A DNA stretch of 64,000 nt from Saprospiraceae bacterium (GTDB lineage Bacteria; Bacteroidota; Bacteroidia; Chitinophagales; Saprospiraceae): assembly GCA_026993525.1 (NCBI GenBank), contig JALWSS010000092.1, positions 1-64,000 of the forward strand, given 5' to 3'. Position 1 is the stretch's first letter. Each line of letters opens with the position of its first letter. The notes beneath the pieces were generated by a model, which did not search any database, was not told the DNA's origin, and saw only the letters and a program-made list of their open reading frames with translations. Below are positions 1 through 9,718 of this stretch, one piece after another. Both the position numbers and the translations under genes were made by a program.

Positions 1-127
1 ATATGAGGGCGTGGCTTCTGGGGTCGAGGCTTCACTCAGCTCCCGCCCTTTACCCCCCGTTTTTTTCTTCGCAAAACGGATGCGACAGCGTTTGGAAGAA
101 TTTTAGCCATCATAACTTGCTAAACCA

Positions 128-168
128 TTTTCGACCCGGGCCTTTGCGCCTGGGTTCTTTTTTTTGTT
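128..168 (+). terminator. Rho-independent-like terminator
   Basis: acccgggc-ctttg-cgcctgggt hairpin followed by ttctttttttt. Confidence 0.6.
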
Positions 169-232
169 GATTTGTTGAGATTGTTGAATTGTTGAGATTG
201 TTGAAATGTTGAATGTTGAATTGTTGAGGGGC
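166..232. repeat. Low-complexity ttgttgaga/ttgttgaat tandem array
   Basis: Repeated ttgttgaRa units read directly. Confidence 0.7.
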
Positions 233-552
233 GTGAGCTTGTCTCACGATCCCGGGCTTGTCTTACGATCCCGGGCTTGTCTCGGGATTGAGATTGTTGA
301 ATTGTTTAAGTGGTGTATGGCTGGTTTGGGGGCGTATTGGCGATCCCCGTCGTTGCAAGTGTTGAGCGAAGCGGCACTTGCAACATTCCCGTTCCGGCAA
401 GTGTTGAGCCGAGCCCTGGCGAGGCGTCACTTGCCGTGCCATATAACTTTGTTTGCACGCTAAATGAATACTTCAGAGAACACGGCGATCATGAGGTCGT
501 CGTTACAGCATTTTAGTTGGGAAAAAGTCGGGATCGAGAGGCAAGCTCACGA

Positions 553-675
553 CCCTTCAATACTTCAATACTTCAACCCTTCAACCCTTCAACCCTTCAA
601 CCCTTCAACCCTTCAACACTTCAACCCTTCAACCCTTCAACCCTTCAACCCTTCAACACTTCAACACTTCAACAA
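553..675. repeat. 8-bp tandem array (CTTCAAYM)n upstream of ychF
   Basis: cttcaata/cttcaacc/cttcaaca units in register. Confidence 0.9.
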
Positions 676-745
676 TCTCCACATCCCCCAGAATCCTATC
701 TTTGCGGCCGTTTTTAGAAATCACATTCAAACAATATCATCAGAA

Positions 746-1843
746 ATGGCCCTGAAAGCTGGAATTGTTGGCTTGCCCAACGTCGGAAAATCAACCCTTT
801 TCAATGCGCTGACCTCTGCCAGGGCGCTGGCAGCCAACTACCCCTTTGCTACCAAAGACCCCAACGTAGGGGTCATTACCGTACCTGACCCCCGGCTGGA
901 CAAGCTGGCGGAGTTGGTGAAGCCGCAGGCCGTGCTGCCTACCACCATCGAGATACTGGACATTGCCGGCTTGATCAAGGGAGCCAGCAAAGGGGAAGGC
1001 CTGGGCAATCAGTTCCTTGCCAACATCCGGGAAGTGGATGCCATCGTGCACGTGGTTCGTTGTTTCGACGATGGCAATGTGGTGCACGTGGAAGGTGGCG
1101 TGGACCCTGTACGCGACAAGGAAACCATTGATACCGAGCTGATCCTCAAAGACATCGAGACTGTGGAGAAGCGCATCGAGCGCCTGAGAAAGCAGGCAAA
1201 GACCGCCAAAAAAGAGGACATCGCCAATCTCGAAAATGCGCAAAAGATCCTGGCACACCTCAATGAGAGCAAACCGGCCCGGAGCATTGAGCTCGAAGAC
1301 GACGGCATGGCTTTGCTGAAGGAAATGATGCTGCTCACCTCCAAACCCATCCTGTACGTTTGCAACGTGGATGAGGCATCCGTCATTGAAGGCAATGCCT
1401 ACACTGCCCGATTCAGGGAAGCCGTAAAGGACGAACCCGCTGAAGTGATCTACATCAGCGCAGCCATCGAAGCCGATATTGCGGAACTGGAATCAAAAGA
1501 AGAGCGCATGGCCTTCCTCAAGGACATGGGACTCGACGAGCCGGGAGTTAACAAACTGATACGTGCCACTTACCACCTGCTGGACCTCATCACCTATTTC
1601 ACCGCAGGTGAGAAGGAAGTAAGGGCCTGGACCATCCGCCGGGGCTGGAAAGCACCCAAAGCCGCCGGTGTAATCCACACCGATTTTGAAAAGGGCTTTA
1701 TCCGTGCAGAAGTGATCAAATACGATGACTACGCTAAATACGGCTCAGAAACAGCCGTGAAAGAAGCCGGCAAACTTTCCGTGGAAGGCAAAGAATACGT
1801 TGTGCAGGATGGTGATGTAATGCACTTCCGGTTCAATGTTTAG
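746..1843 (+). CDS. ychF: Redox-regulated ATPase / GTP-binding protein YchF
   Basis: MALKAGIVGLPNVGKSTLFNALT P-loop; Obg/YchF-type sequence. Start placed at ATG 746; the upstream ORF extension runs through the repeat. Confidence 0.95.
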   Translation: MALKAGIVGLPNVGKSTLFNALTSARALAANYPFATKDPNVGVITVPDPRLDKLAELVKPQAVLPTTIEILDIAGLIKGASKGEGLGNQFLANIREVDAIVHVVRCFDDGNVVHVEGGVDPVRDKETIDTELILKDIETVEKRIERLRKQAKTAKKEDIANLENAQKILAHLNESKPARSIELEDDGMALLKEMMLLTSKPILYVCNVDEASVIEGNAYTARFREAVKDEPAEVIYISAAIEADIAELESKEERMAFLKDMGLDEPGVNKLIRATYHLLDLITYFTAGEKEVRAWTIRRGWKAPKAAGVIHTDFEKGFIRAEVIKYDDYAKYGSETAVKEAGKLSVEGKEYVVQDGDVMHFRFNV

Positions 1844-1849
1844 CCCGGG

Positions 1850-1980
1850 AGGGTTTTTGAATGGGTTTTTGGAGGTTTTTTAAAAAGGTTTTTGTCCCGA
1901 GGCAAGCTCGGGATTAAAAGGTTTTAGTCCCGAGGCAAGCTCGGGATTGAGGTTTTTTAAAAGGTTTTTGGAGCTTTTTT
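1850..1980. repeat. ggtttttt-rich spacer with two tcccgaggcaagctcggga hairpins
   Basis: Two copies of tcccgaggcaagctcgggatt in this spacer; the same palindrome is inverted near 20650 and 20763. Confidence 0.75.
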
Positions 1981-1981
1981 C

Positions 1982-2051
1982 GCCCACTGCCCACTGCCCA
2001 CTGAGTACTGAGTACTGAGTACTGAGTACTGAGTACTGCCCACTGCCCACT
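1982..2051. repeat. Heptamer array (GCCCACT)3(GAGTACT)5(GCCCACT)2
   Basis: Ten exact 7-bp units counted base by base. Confidence 0.95.
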
Positions 2052-3595
2052 CATCCTTCCTTCGCAATGTGCGAACCGACCCTCAAGGCATTGGCGGCGA
2101 TGGTCAGGCTGGGGTTCACTGCAGCAGACGTAGGCATGAAGCTGCCATCAACCACCCACAGGCCATTTACTCCCCTGAAAGCACAGAATTCATCCAGTGC
2201 AGATGTTTTGGGGTCATGGCCCATCCTGACCGTGCCCACGGCGTGTGAGAAGGTGCGTATGTGGTGGGTGTAGGTGGCCCATGCGCCGGCGGTTTTCATG
2301 ATTTTAGCAGCTTCTTTCGTCAAAACTTTCATGGCTGCTTTGTCCCTTTGCGAATATTGGTGAACCACGTTCAGGCGCGGGTAACCCCATTGGTCCTTTT
2401 GGCTGAAATCAAGCCAGCATTTGTTTTCGTAATCCGGTTGGTCTTCGGCTATCGCCAACAGGCCGGTGAGCCGTTTTACCTGGCTGCCGAGCATTTTTCC
2501 CAGAAAGCCCGGCACGGCATTTTCGACCAGGCCGGCCGGTGGTGTGGGCATCTGCTGCAGGCTGCCGATTTTACCGTTCAGTTCGGGATGTGATTCTTTT
2601 CCGAGGTAAAAATCCAGTATCGCCAGTTGTTTGTGAAAGCGGCCTTCTTTGTCGGCCGCGCCCGGGAAGATGCCAAAGACGATGGCGTTGACATGGCGCA
2701 TCAGGTAGTGGCCGACCACTCTTCCGCCGGGGTTCTTTTTTTCCAGTCCGGAGGCCAGGATCAGGTGAGGAGAACCGAGGGCACCGGCAGCCAGTATCAC
2801 ACGAGGGGCATGGATGGTAGATTCTTCACCGGAGGATTTGTTTTTGCATCGCACACCTTTTACCCGGCCGTTTTCTTCCAGAATTTGCAGAACGACGGTC
2901 CGGTCCATCAGTTGCATGCCCTGATTGAGCAAATGCGGGATCAGCACGGTTGCGAGGTCATTTTTCGCATTCACCGCACAGGCGAAGGTATCGCAGGTGG
3001 TGCAGGAAGCACAGGCTTGCTGGCCGGGTTTGTTTTTCCGGTAGTTGATGGCGAGGGGCAGTGGGAAGGGATGCAGGCCGAGGGATTCCGCAGCTTTTTT
3101 AACTTGTTCCGAAACGGTGGCCAGCGGTGCTGCCGGCTGCGGGTAGGGCTTTGACCGGGGTGGGGCAGTGGGGTCATTGGCATCGTCTCCGGAAATGTCC
3201 AGAATGTTTTCGGCCCGGGAATACCAGGGTTCGAGGTCATCGTAACTGATGGGCCACCTGGCCTGGCTGCCGGCAACGAGGTTTTCCGAAGGACTGAAAT
3301 CCTCTTTGCGGAACCTGAAAGATACACCGCCATAAAACACGGAAGGGCCTCCTACACAGGCATAGACACCCATTTCAGCTTTGTTGCCGCCTTTGAGCAC
3401 CTTGTAAGCTGTACTGTTGTCGTAATGGGGGGTGAGATCAAGTGATGCTTTGGGGCCCCAGTTGTGAGGGCCTCTCTTCACCCATTCACCTCTTTCAATC
3501 ATCAACACCTTCATGCCGGCGTGCACGAGTTGCCGGGCGGCCATGGCTCCGCCAAATCCGCTGCCAATCACGATGGCGTCGTATTTCTTGTTCAT
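2051..3595 (-). CDS. GMC-family FAD-dependent oxidoreductase
   Basis: N-terminal GSGFGGAMAARQL dinucleotide-binding motif; C-terminal NPSLTIAANALR GMC signature; Cys-rich CASCTTCDTFAC insert. Confidence 0.85.
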   Translation of the reverse strand: MNKKYDAIVIGSGFGGAMAARQLVHAGMKVLMIERGEWVKRGPHNWGPKASLDLTPHYDNSTAYKVLKGGNKAEMGVYACVGGPSVFYGGVSFRFRKEDFSPSENLVAGSQARWPISYDDLEPWYSRAENILDISGDDANDPTAPPRSKPYPQPAAPLATVSEQVKKAAESLGLHPFPLPLAINYRKNKPGQQACASCTTCDTFACAVNAKNDLATVLIPHLLNQGMQLMDRTVVLQILEENGRVKGVRCKNKSSGEESTIHAPRVILAAGALGSPHLILASGLEKKNPGGRVVGHYLMRHVNAIVFGIFPGAADKEGRFHKQLAILDFYLGKESHPELNGKIGSLQQMPTPPAGLVENAVPGFLGKMLGSQVKRLTGLLAIAEDQPDYENKCWLDFSQKDQWGYPRLNVVHQYSQRDKAAMKVLTKEAAKIMKTAGAWATYTHHIRTFSHAVGTVRMGHDPKTSALDEFCAFRGVNGLWVVDGSFMPTSAAVNPSLTIAANALRVGSHIAKEG

Positions 3596-3659
3596 AAAGG
3601 TATAGTTGCTTACTCAGGTTTTTTGCGTCGGCAAAAGTAGGACAAAGCAATGCTGAAAG

Positions 3660-4169
3660 TCAGTATTGTGTGGAGGCAGCCCGGTGGGTGGCCTGTTTGT
3701 CCGGTTTGAGAACGGGAAAGGAAAGCGAAGTGTAAAGTTGAAAGGTTTCAGTATGTGTCAGGGGCAGGCGGTACTGTTTTGCGAAGCGAGAGAAAAAAGC
3801 TGAAAGCGCCTCCCGGGAAACGTTCCTGGATGCAGGCTTCAGGTAAAAGGCGATGTGTTGGATACTGCCGTCGGGGTTCCAGAAAATGTGTATCCAGCAC
3901 TTGACACCGTTCAGGTCAAAGCCCTCGGAAAATGCTCTTTTTTGAATGTCCACTGCCATTTGCCGAAGGAAATGATACGCCTCTCTTACATCATTGTGGC
4001 AAACACTGACCAATGATGCACTGGAGGCTGCCAATTCGTTGTAGGTGGATTCGTATTGGCCGATCAGGAACACCCTGGGTACTTGCGCACCCGAACCCGA
4101 TCCACGTGGTTGTGCCACGGAATTCAGAATGAAAGAGACAGTAAACAGTATGACCAGTATTCCTTTCAC
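3660..4169 (-). CDS. Hypothetical secreted protein
   Basis: 169-aa ORF with N-terminal signal peptide. Confidence 0.65.
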   Translation of the reverse strand: MKGILVILFTVSFILNSVAQPRGSGSGAQVPRVFLIGQYESTYNELAASSASLVSVCHNDVREAYHFLRQMAVDIQKRAFSEGFDLNGVKCWIHIFWNPDGSIQHIAFYLKPASRNVSREALSAFFSRFAKQYRLPLTHTETFQLYTSLSFPVLKPDKQATHRAASTQY

Positions 4170-4402
4170 GTAAGGAATGTTTTGAGCTGGGTAAACTTCT
4201 TCTTGTTTCCAAATGGGCGGGGAATAAAAGAATCGGGGGTCTCTTTTTTGATGTAGAACAAACAGGAGGGTAAACGATCAATGCTGACAAAGGTAATGGA
4301 TTCCTGTGTTAAAACAAGGATTTGTCGAAAACCGGGCTGCTATACTTTCGGCCTGTAGTATCTTGCGCATTGTCAGCAACACTATGGATAAACACAAGTT
4401 GG

Positions 4403-5011
4403 ATGATTATTGACATTCTCTTTCTCATTGTGGCCGGTTGGGGATTTTACCAGGGATTTACCCGGGGAATCATCAAGACCTTCTTTACCATCTTCAGCAT
4501 TTTGTTTGGAATGGTGGTGGCCTTCAAGTTGTCTCCGGCTGCAACCCGCTTTTTGGAAACCGCTTTCGACACCGAGAGTGCATTCACATTTGTGGCCGGC
4601 TTTCTCCTGGTGTTTTTGCTCACAATGATTGTCATCCGGCTCATCGCCAAATTCTTCGAAAGTGCACTTCAATCCGCCAACATCAATTTCATCAACCAGG
4701 TCGTTGGCGGCATTGTGCTTGGGGCCCTTTACACCCTGATGCTGAGTTACCTGATCTGGTTTGCCGATGCCTCCCACATCATTAAGGACAAAACCAAAAA
4801 AGAGTCAATGACCTATGTGCAGTTGAAAGAGTTTCCTTCGCGGATGAAATCCGTTTACGAATACGTAAAGCCGGCTTTCCGGGACTTCTGGAACGAATCG
4901 GTGCGATTCATGGACCGCCTGGAGGAGCAGAATCTGGAGCAATCCGATTCCCAGCACACCATTTTTGACGTTCCGGAAGAAGATTCAGAAAAAAACAATG
5001 CGGGTCAGTAA
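4403..5011 (+). CDS. CvpA family membrane protein
   Basis: MIIDILFLIVAGWGFYQGFTRGIIK and multiple TM segments; start chosen at ATG 4403. Confidence 0.8.
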   Translation: MIIDILFLIVAGWGFYQGFTRGIIKTFFTIFSILFGMVVAFKLSPAATRFLETAFDTESAFTFVAGFLLVFLLTMIVIRLIAKFFESALQSANINFINQVVGGIVLGALYTLMLSYLIWFADASHIIKDKTKKESMTYVQLKEFPSRMKSVYEYVKPAFRDFWNESVRFMDRLEEQNLEQSDSQHTIFDVPEEDSEKNNAGQ

Positions 5012-5019
5012 GCCTGTTG

Positions 5020-6921
5020 TCAACGGCCCATGTGCACGAGCAGCACTGAAACATCCGCCGGAGTAACACCACTGATGCGGCTGGCCTGACCAATGGTGCG
5101 GGGCCGGATGCGTGAAAGCTTTTCACGGGCCTCTTTGGAGATGGCTTTCAATTGGTGAAAATCAAAATCTTCGTGAATTCTGACTGCTTCGAGACGGTTC
5201 ATTTTTTCCACCAATTCCTGCTCTTTCTTGATGTAGCCTTCGTATTTCATTCTGACTTCAGCCTCGTTGAGGTGGGATTCACTGAACCGGTCCAGGAATG
5301 CGTCCACCTCCGGCAAAACCTCTCTCAATTCTGCCAGGGTGATGTGCGGTCTGAGCAGTACGCCGTGCAGTTTCACCGGGTGGCGCAAGGGTGAGGACCC
5401 TTTGCTTTCGAGGTAGCCATTGAGCTGGTCGGGTGAAACACTGATTTCCCTGAAGAATTTTTCTATTTCCGAAGCGGCATTTTCTTTTTCTTCGACAATT
5501 CGCATCCGTACTGCCAGTTCCGATTCATCCACGGTTTTGCCACCCCAGGTGCCGAACTTTTTAGCCAGTTCATACATCAACGGCGTCAGGCGGCTGTCGG
5601 CATTGTCTTGCCGTAGCAGTATGCGGTACTCCGCCCGTGAAGTAAACATCCGGTAGGGCTCTTCTGTGCCTTTGTTCACAAGGTCGTCAACCAGGACGCC
5701 CATGTAAGCTTCAGAACGCTTCAAAACGAATGGCTCTTCTTCGTGCAATGCCAGATGGGCATTGATGCCGGCAATAAGCCCCTGGCAGCCGGCCTCTTCG
5801 TAGCCAGTGGTGCCGTTGATCTGCCCGGCAAAGAACAGGTTTTTCACCAGGTGGGTTTCCAGCGTCAGGCTCAGCTGCATGGGCGGGAAGTAGTCGTACT
5901 CAATGGCATAACCCGGCCTGAACATCTTTGCATTTTCAAAACCGGGCACCTTGCGCAGGGCATTGTACTGCACGTCTTCCGGCAAGGATGATGAAAAGCC
6001 GTTGACGTAAACCTCACAAGTGTTCCAGCCTTCCGGTTCCACAAAAAGCTGGTGCCGCTCCCTGTCGGCAAAGCGGTCAATCTTGTCCTCGATGGAAGGA
6101 CAATAGCGGGGGCCCTGCCCCTGAATCCTTCCGTTGAACATGGGCGATTGGTCAAAGCCGCTTTTCAGAATGTCGTGGACTTCCGGGCTGGTGTAGGTGA
6201 TGTGGCAGGGCAACTGCTTTTCCAGCCTGGGGGTGTCGGTGAAAGAAAACTTACCCGGCGGATCGTCGCCTTCCTGGATTTCCATTTTGTCGTAATCCAG
6301 CGTGCGGCCGTCCAGCCTGGGCGGGGTTCCGGTTTTCATCCTGCCAGACTCAAAACCAAGTGATTGTAGCTGTTCCGTAATGCCTTTGGCGGCCCTTTCC
6401 CCCGCCCGCCCGCCACCGAACTGCTTTTCGCCGATGTGGATGATGCCATTGAGGAAGGTGCCGTTGGTCAGGATGACGGCCTTGCCCGGAATCTCCAGCC
6501 CGAGGCCGGTATATACGCCTCTTGCCCTTCCATCTTTCACGATGATACCGGTGACCATTTCCTGCCAGAAATCAATGTTGGGGTGGGCCTCCAGCATCTG
6601 GCGCCATTTGGCGGCAAACAGCATGCGGTCGTTTTGTGCCCGGGGGCTCCACATGGCGGGGCCTTTGGAGCGGTTCAGCATCCTGAACTGCACCATGGTG
6701 TGGTCGGTCACGATACCGGAATATCCGCCAAGTGCATCTATTTCCCGTACGATCTGCCCTTTTGCAACGCCGCCCATGGCCGGGTTGCAGGACATTTGGG
6801 CAATGGTCTGCATGTTCATCGTTGCCAGCATGACTTTGGAGCCCAGATTGGCGGCTGCCACTGCGGCTTCACAACCGGCATGGCCGGCTCCGACAACTAT
6901 GACATCGTACTCAGGAAACAT
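5020..6921 (-). CDS. mnmG: tRNA uridine-5-carboxymethylaminomethyl modification enzyme MnmG (GidA)
   Basis: VVVGAGHAGCEAAVAAANLGSKVMLATMN; full-length 633 aa. Confidence 0.97.
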   Translation of the reverse strand: MFPEYDVIVVGAGHAGCEAAVAAANLGSKVMLATMNMQTIAQMSCNPAMGGVAKGQIVREIDALGGYSGIVTDHTMVQFRMLNRSKGPAMWSPRAQNDRMLFAAKWRQMLEAHPNIDFWQEMVTGIIVKDGRARGVYTGLGLEIPGKAVILTNGTFLNGIIHIGEKQFGGGRAGERAAKGITEQLQSLGFESGRMKTGTPPRLDGRTLDYDKMEIQEGDDPPGKFSFTDTPRLEKQLPCHITYTSPEVHDILKSGFDQSPMFNGRIQGQGPRYCPSIEDKIDRFADRERHQLFVEPEGWNTCEVYVNGFSSSLPEDVQYNALRKVPGFENAKMFRPGYAIEYDYFPPMQLSLTLETHLVKNLFFAGQINGTTGYEEAGCQGLIAGINAHLALHEEEPFVLKRSEAYMGVLVDDLVNKGTEEPYRMFTSRAEYRILLRQDNADSRLTPLMYELAKKFGTWGGKTVDESELAVRMRIVEEKENAASEIEKFFREISVSPDQLNGYLESKGSSPLRHPVKLHGVLLRPHITLAELREVLPEVDAFLDRFSESHLNEAEVRMKYEGYIKKEQELVEKMNRLEAVRIHEDFDFHQLKAISKEAREKLSRIRPRTIGQASRISGVTPADVSVLLVHMGR

Positions 6922-6991
6922 AAGGTGTATCTATTGCTCAGCATTGATCTTTTCCTTCGGTAAAACAACTGAAACCAAAAGAGTTTCAACC

Positions 6992-7100
6992 AATTATACT
7001 CTAAACGAAGTGGTTTGGGCGGCGATCCCGATCCCGAATCCCATCCACACTTGACGGGAGTGATGAATTATTCCCAAACCACTTCGAATCGGGTATATCT
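6992..7100. mobile_element. MITE-like element, family 1, copy 1
   Basis: Perfect 14-bp inverted termini CGAAGTGGTTTGGG (7006-7019) / CCCAAACCACTTCG (7073-7086), weaker extension to attatactc; second copy at 27061-27178. Confidence 0.7.
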
Positions 7101-7264
7101 GAAAAAGTGTGCAAAAATAGGAAATCACAGAGCATGTATGCCCAATTGCTTCTGATCCTGTTTCGTTCCTCAAAATACAGGCTGTGGAAAAGAAAATCAT
7201 GGAGATTTGAAATCCCGGACTATCTTTGGTGCTCTATTCACCATGCCGGGTTACCACACATTAC

Positions 7265-7564
7265 ATGAACACAGACAGAAAACCATTTTTAGACAGCAAA
7301 CTGATCGAATGCGCGTCACTCAAACTCCGGGCCTTTAACCACCGGTTCCGGCTTGCAATTCTAAATATCCTGAACAGCCATGGCCCGGCGGACTTGCCCT
7401 TCCTTGTAGCACAACTTGGTCTCAGCCAGGACTATGTTTCCGAACAAATCGAATTCCTCATCAACGCCGGGCTGGTCTTTGTTCTTCCCGATGGCAGTTT
7501 TGAAGTTGACTCAGAGAAAATTGCGGCCATCAATTCTTCCCTCCGTGTTTTTGCGACAGAATAA
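7265..7564 (+). CDS. Small winged-helix (ArsR-like) DNA-binding protein
   Basis: NHRFRLAILNILNSHGPADLPFLVAQLGLSQDYVSEQIEFLINAGLVFV HTH pattern. Confidence 0.7.
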   Translation: MNTDRKPFLDSKLIECASLKLRAFNHRFRLAILNILNSHGPADLPFLVAQLGLSQDYVSEQIEFLINAGLVFVLPDGSFEVDSEKIAAINSSLRVFATE

Positions 7565-7745
7565 GCTACCCTGCAAAAGAATTAATTCAAATTAATTGTC
7601 TTTTAATTGGCAGCTAATTGTTACCTAAGTTAGCAATAATCAGTCGCTTGCATCTTGCAGCCGGTTCAGGATTTGTTTTCCCAAATGAAAATTTCCTGAT
7701 CTGATTCTGATTGCCGTTTCCTGAACCCGGCATCTGATTTCAGTG

Positions 7746-8213
7746 ATGGCTAAAATTACTACTGTTATGTCTAAGCCCCTCAATTTGGAAGTAATGTTCC
7801 CCTGTCCGGCAAAAGTTGACGCCAATGTTTGCTGGCATGAAGTGCACAAGGAAAAAGGTTGTTGCATGGACATCGACAATCCACGAATCATCACCAAGGG
7901 GAACGATCTTGAGTTCACCTTCAACTGGGTTGCCAGTGGACCACTGTTCGACATCATGTGCCCACCTTGCCAGTGGTGCATGGAGGTTCGCCTCGAAAAT
8001 CTGGGATCAGTACCTGATCCTAACCTCGTTCAGCAGTTTTGCATTTCCCACAACGGACAGGGCAATTACAGCGGCACTGTGACATTCAAATGGGGTACAC
8101 TTGCACCCTACAGTGGCGACATCTTCAAACCAGTTGCGATGCTGCACCTCAATTGCGGCTCTACCCTGGTTGTTTGTGGTTTTGAAGAATTCAGTGCCAT
8201 TCACATCCAGTAA
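7746..8213 (+). CDS. Hypothetical Cys-rich protein
   Basis: Continuous 155-aa ORF, no signal peptide, several Cys pairs (MCPPCQWCM); no family recognised. Confidence 0.65.
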   Translation: MAKITTVMSKPLNLEVMFPCPAKVDANVCWHEVHKEKGCCMDIDNPRIITKGNDLEFTFNWVASGPLFDIMCPPCQWCMEVRLENLGSVPDPNLVQQFCISHNGQGNYSGTVTFKWGTLAPYSGDIFKPVAMLHLNCGSTLVVCGFEEFSAIHIQ

Positions 8214-8288
8214 CACAAAGATCAAAACCGGGCTGGCCGGTCATGACCTCCGGCAGCCTGGTTTTTTTTACTTCAAAATCCATTTGAA

Positions 8289-9257
8289 ATGAATCCTCAA
8301 AGCAATATGTACGAATTGAGAAAGTCCCCGCCTGGGGTCTATCTGAACGAAGCGGATGAAGCATTCAGGGTAATTGTCGTTTTATCCTCTGGAATACTGG
8401 TTTTGTCCCAACCATTCCAATCTGCTGAGGAAGCGAAGAACTACTTCGAATCTTTCAATCGCCGGCCTCCCTCTGCAAAACGAGGCAGGGTCAGGGGTGA
8501 AAAGTCATCTTACTATTTTGAATTTCTCGATGGGAAAAGGAAAAGAGTGGTTGCGAAGAGTGAGTCCTTTAAGAGCATTGAAAAGGCTGAACTTGGCCTG
8601 GCAGAGTTCATAGAATTGATTTCTAACTCGTTGGTGAAGGAAGCAATTACGGAACCGGAAGAAGATCAACTGGTAATTCAGGATCAGGATGTCAGGGATG
8701 CAGGCAAGTACACCTATCGTTTGGAGATTTATCCGAAAAAAGACGAAGCCGGGACCTCGCTGACTTCAAGGATCACCAATGTCAGAACTGAAAGAAGCAC
8801 TTCATTCAACGGAATTGATGGTAAAGCCATTGAAGAATTTATTGCCAGGGATTTGCCTCAAAACAATCGCGAAAAGGAGGCACCAACGGAAGATATCCAG
8901 TTGACGGAGAAAGAAAAAATTGTTCAGAAAAGGGAGCCAATGACCCCCAAAGCTGCTTTCGGAATAGCTACCCTGGTTGAGGGAAAGCCGTCTAAGATTT
9001 TGCCAAAGGAGGCCAATGTTTCACTGAATATAGAGTTGCCGCCTGCGTTCAGAAAGCCTGAGCTTGAAGTGGGTGTGAAGCTGGTGCAAAGACAACTCCA
9101 TTATGATGTGCCTTTTTATTCCTTCAAAAAGAAACTACCCGCAAATAAAGACAAAGATTTGTCCATTGATCTGCCGGAAATTGGTTGCGCCGGCGTGTAC
9201 AGGCTGGAAGTGTCCGTGTCAGGGGCAACAGAAATTGCTTTTGTTCAGGTGGCCTGA
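8289..9257 (+). CDS. Hypothetical protein with YegP/DUF1508-like segments
   Basis: YELRKSPPG..., SYYFEFLDGKRKRVVAKSESFKS..., YRLEIYPKKDEAG... resemble degenerate YegP repeats. Confidence 0.6.
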   Translation: MNPQSNMYELRKSPPGVYLNEADEAFRVIVVLSSGILVLSQPFQSAEEAKNYFESFNRRPPSAKRGRVRGEKSSYYFEFLDGKRKRVVAKSESFKSIEKAELGLAEFIELISNSLVKEAITEPEEDQLVIQDQDVRDAGKYTYRLEIYPKKDEAGTSLTSRITNVRTERSTSFNGIDGKAIEEFIARDLPQNNREKEAPTEDIQLTEKEKIVQKREPMTPKAAFGIATLVEGKPSKILPKEANVSLNIELPPAFRKPELEVGVKLVQRQLHYDVPFYSFKKKLPANKDKDLSIDLPEIGCAGVYRLEVSVSGATEIAFVQVA

Positions 9258-9270
9258 ATGACGATGACGA

Positions 9271-9504
9271 TCAGTTCAAATTGCACTGCAGGTTATCCAA
9301 CCCGGGCTTTATAAAGGAGCCCCTATGCTGGTGTGGATTGCCTTCAGCCCCTGAAACCACGACCTCTCTGGATTTCAGGTTGATTCTCCTTTCGTAGTCT
9401 TTGCAGATTGGGCAAGTGAAGATAACCCAATCGCCTTCTACTTTCTGTTCACACTTGTGCGTGGAGGGATTTCCACTGAAATTGAAGTCAAATGAATACT
9501 CCAT
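9271..9504 (-). CDS. Small putative zinc-ribbon protein
   Basis: HKCEQKVEGDWVIFTCPICKDYERR; convergent to the 8289-9257 ORF. Confidence 0.55.
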   Translation of the reverse strand: MEYSFDFNFSGNPSTHKCEQKVEGDWVIFTCPICKDYERRINLKSREVVVSGAEGNPHQHRGSFIKPGLDNLQCNLN

Positions 9505-9718
9505 GGTCCGGAATTTTTTTGGTGACAAAACATAAACTATCCAATGAATTTGACTGATCGGAGGGTAACAAATTCAAAATTCATTTGATTAAACAGTCGA
9601 AGGGGCAACATCAGATTGGCCAGAATTGTACCAAAGCAAAGGTGGTCGTACTCTTGAATGGTGTTTTTGACAGGGTTAAGCTACTTTGAGGAAGCTATTT
9701 ATCCAAAATAGTTCCCAA

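Noticed and set aside
464-745. N-terminal extension of YchF
   Set aside because: Encoded by the 8-bp repeat (LQPFNPSTLQHFNPST); canonical YchF starts at MALKAGIVG, 746.
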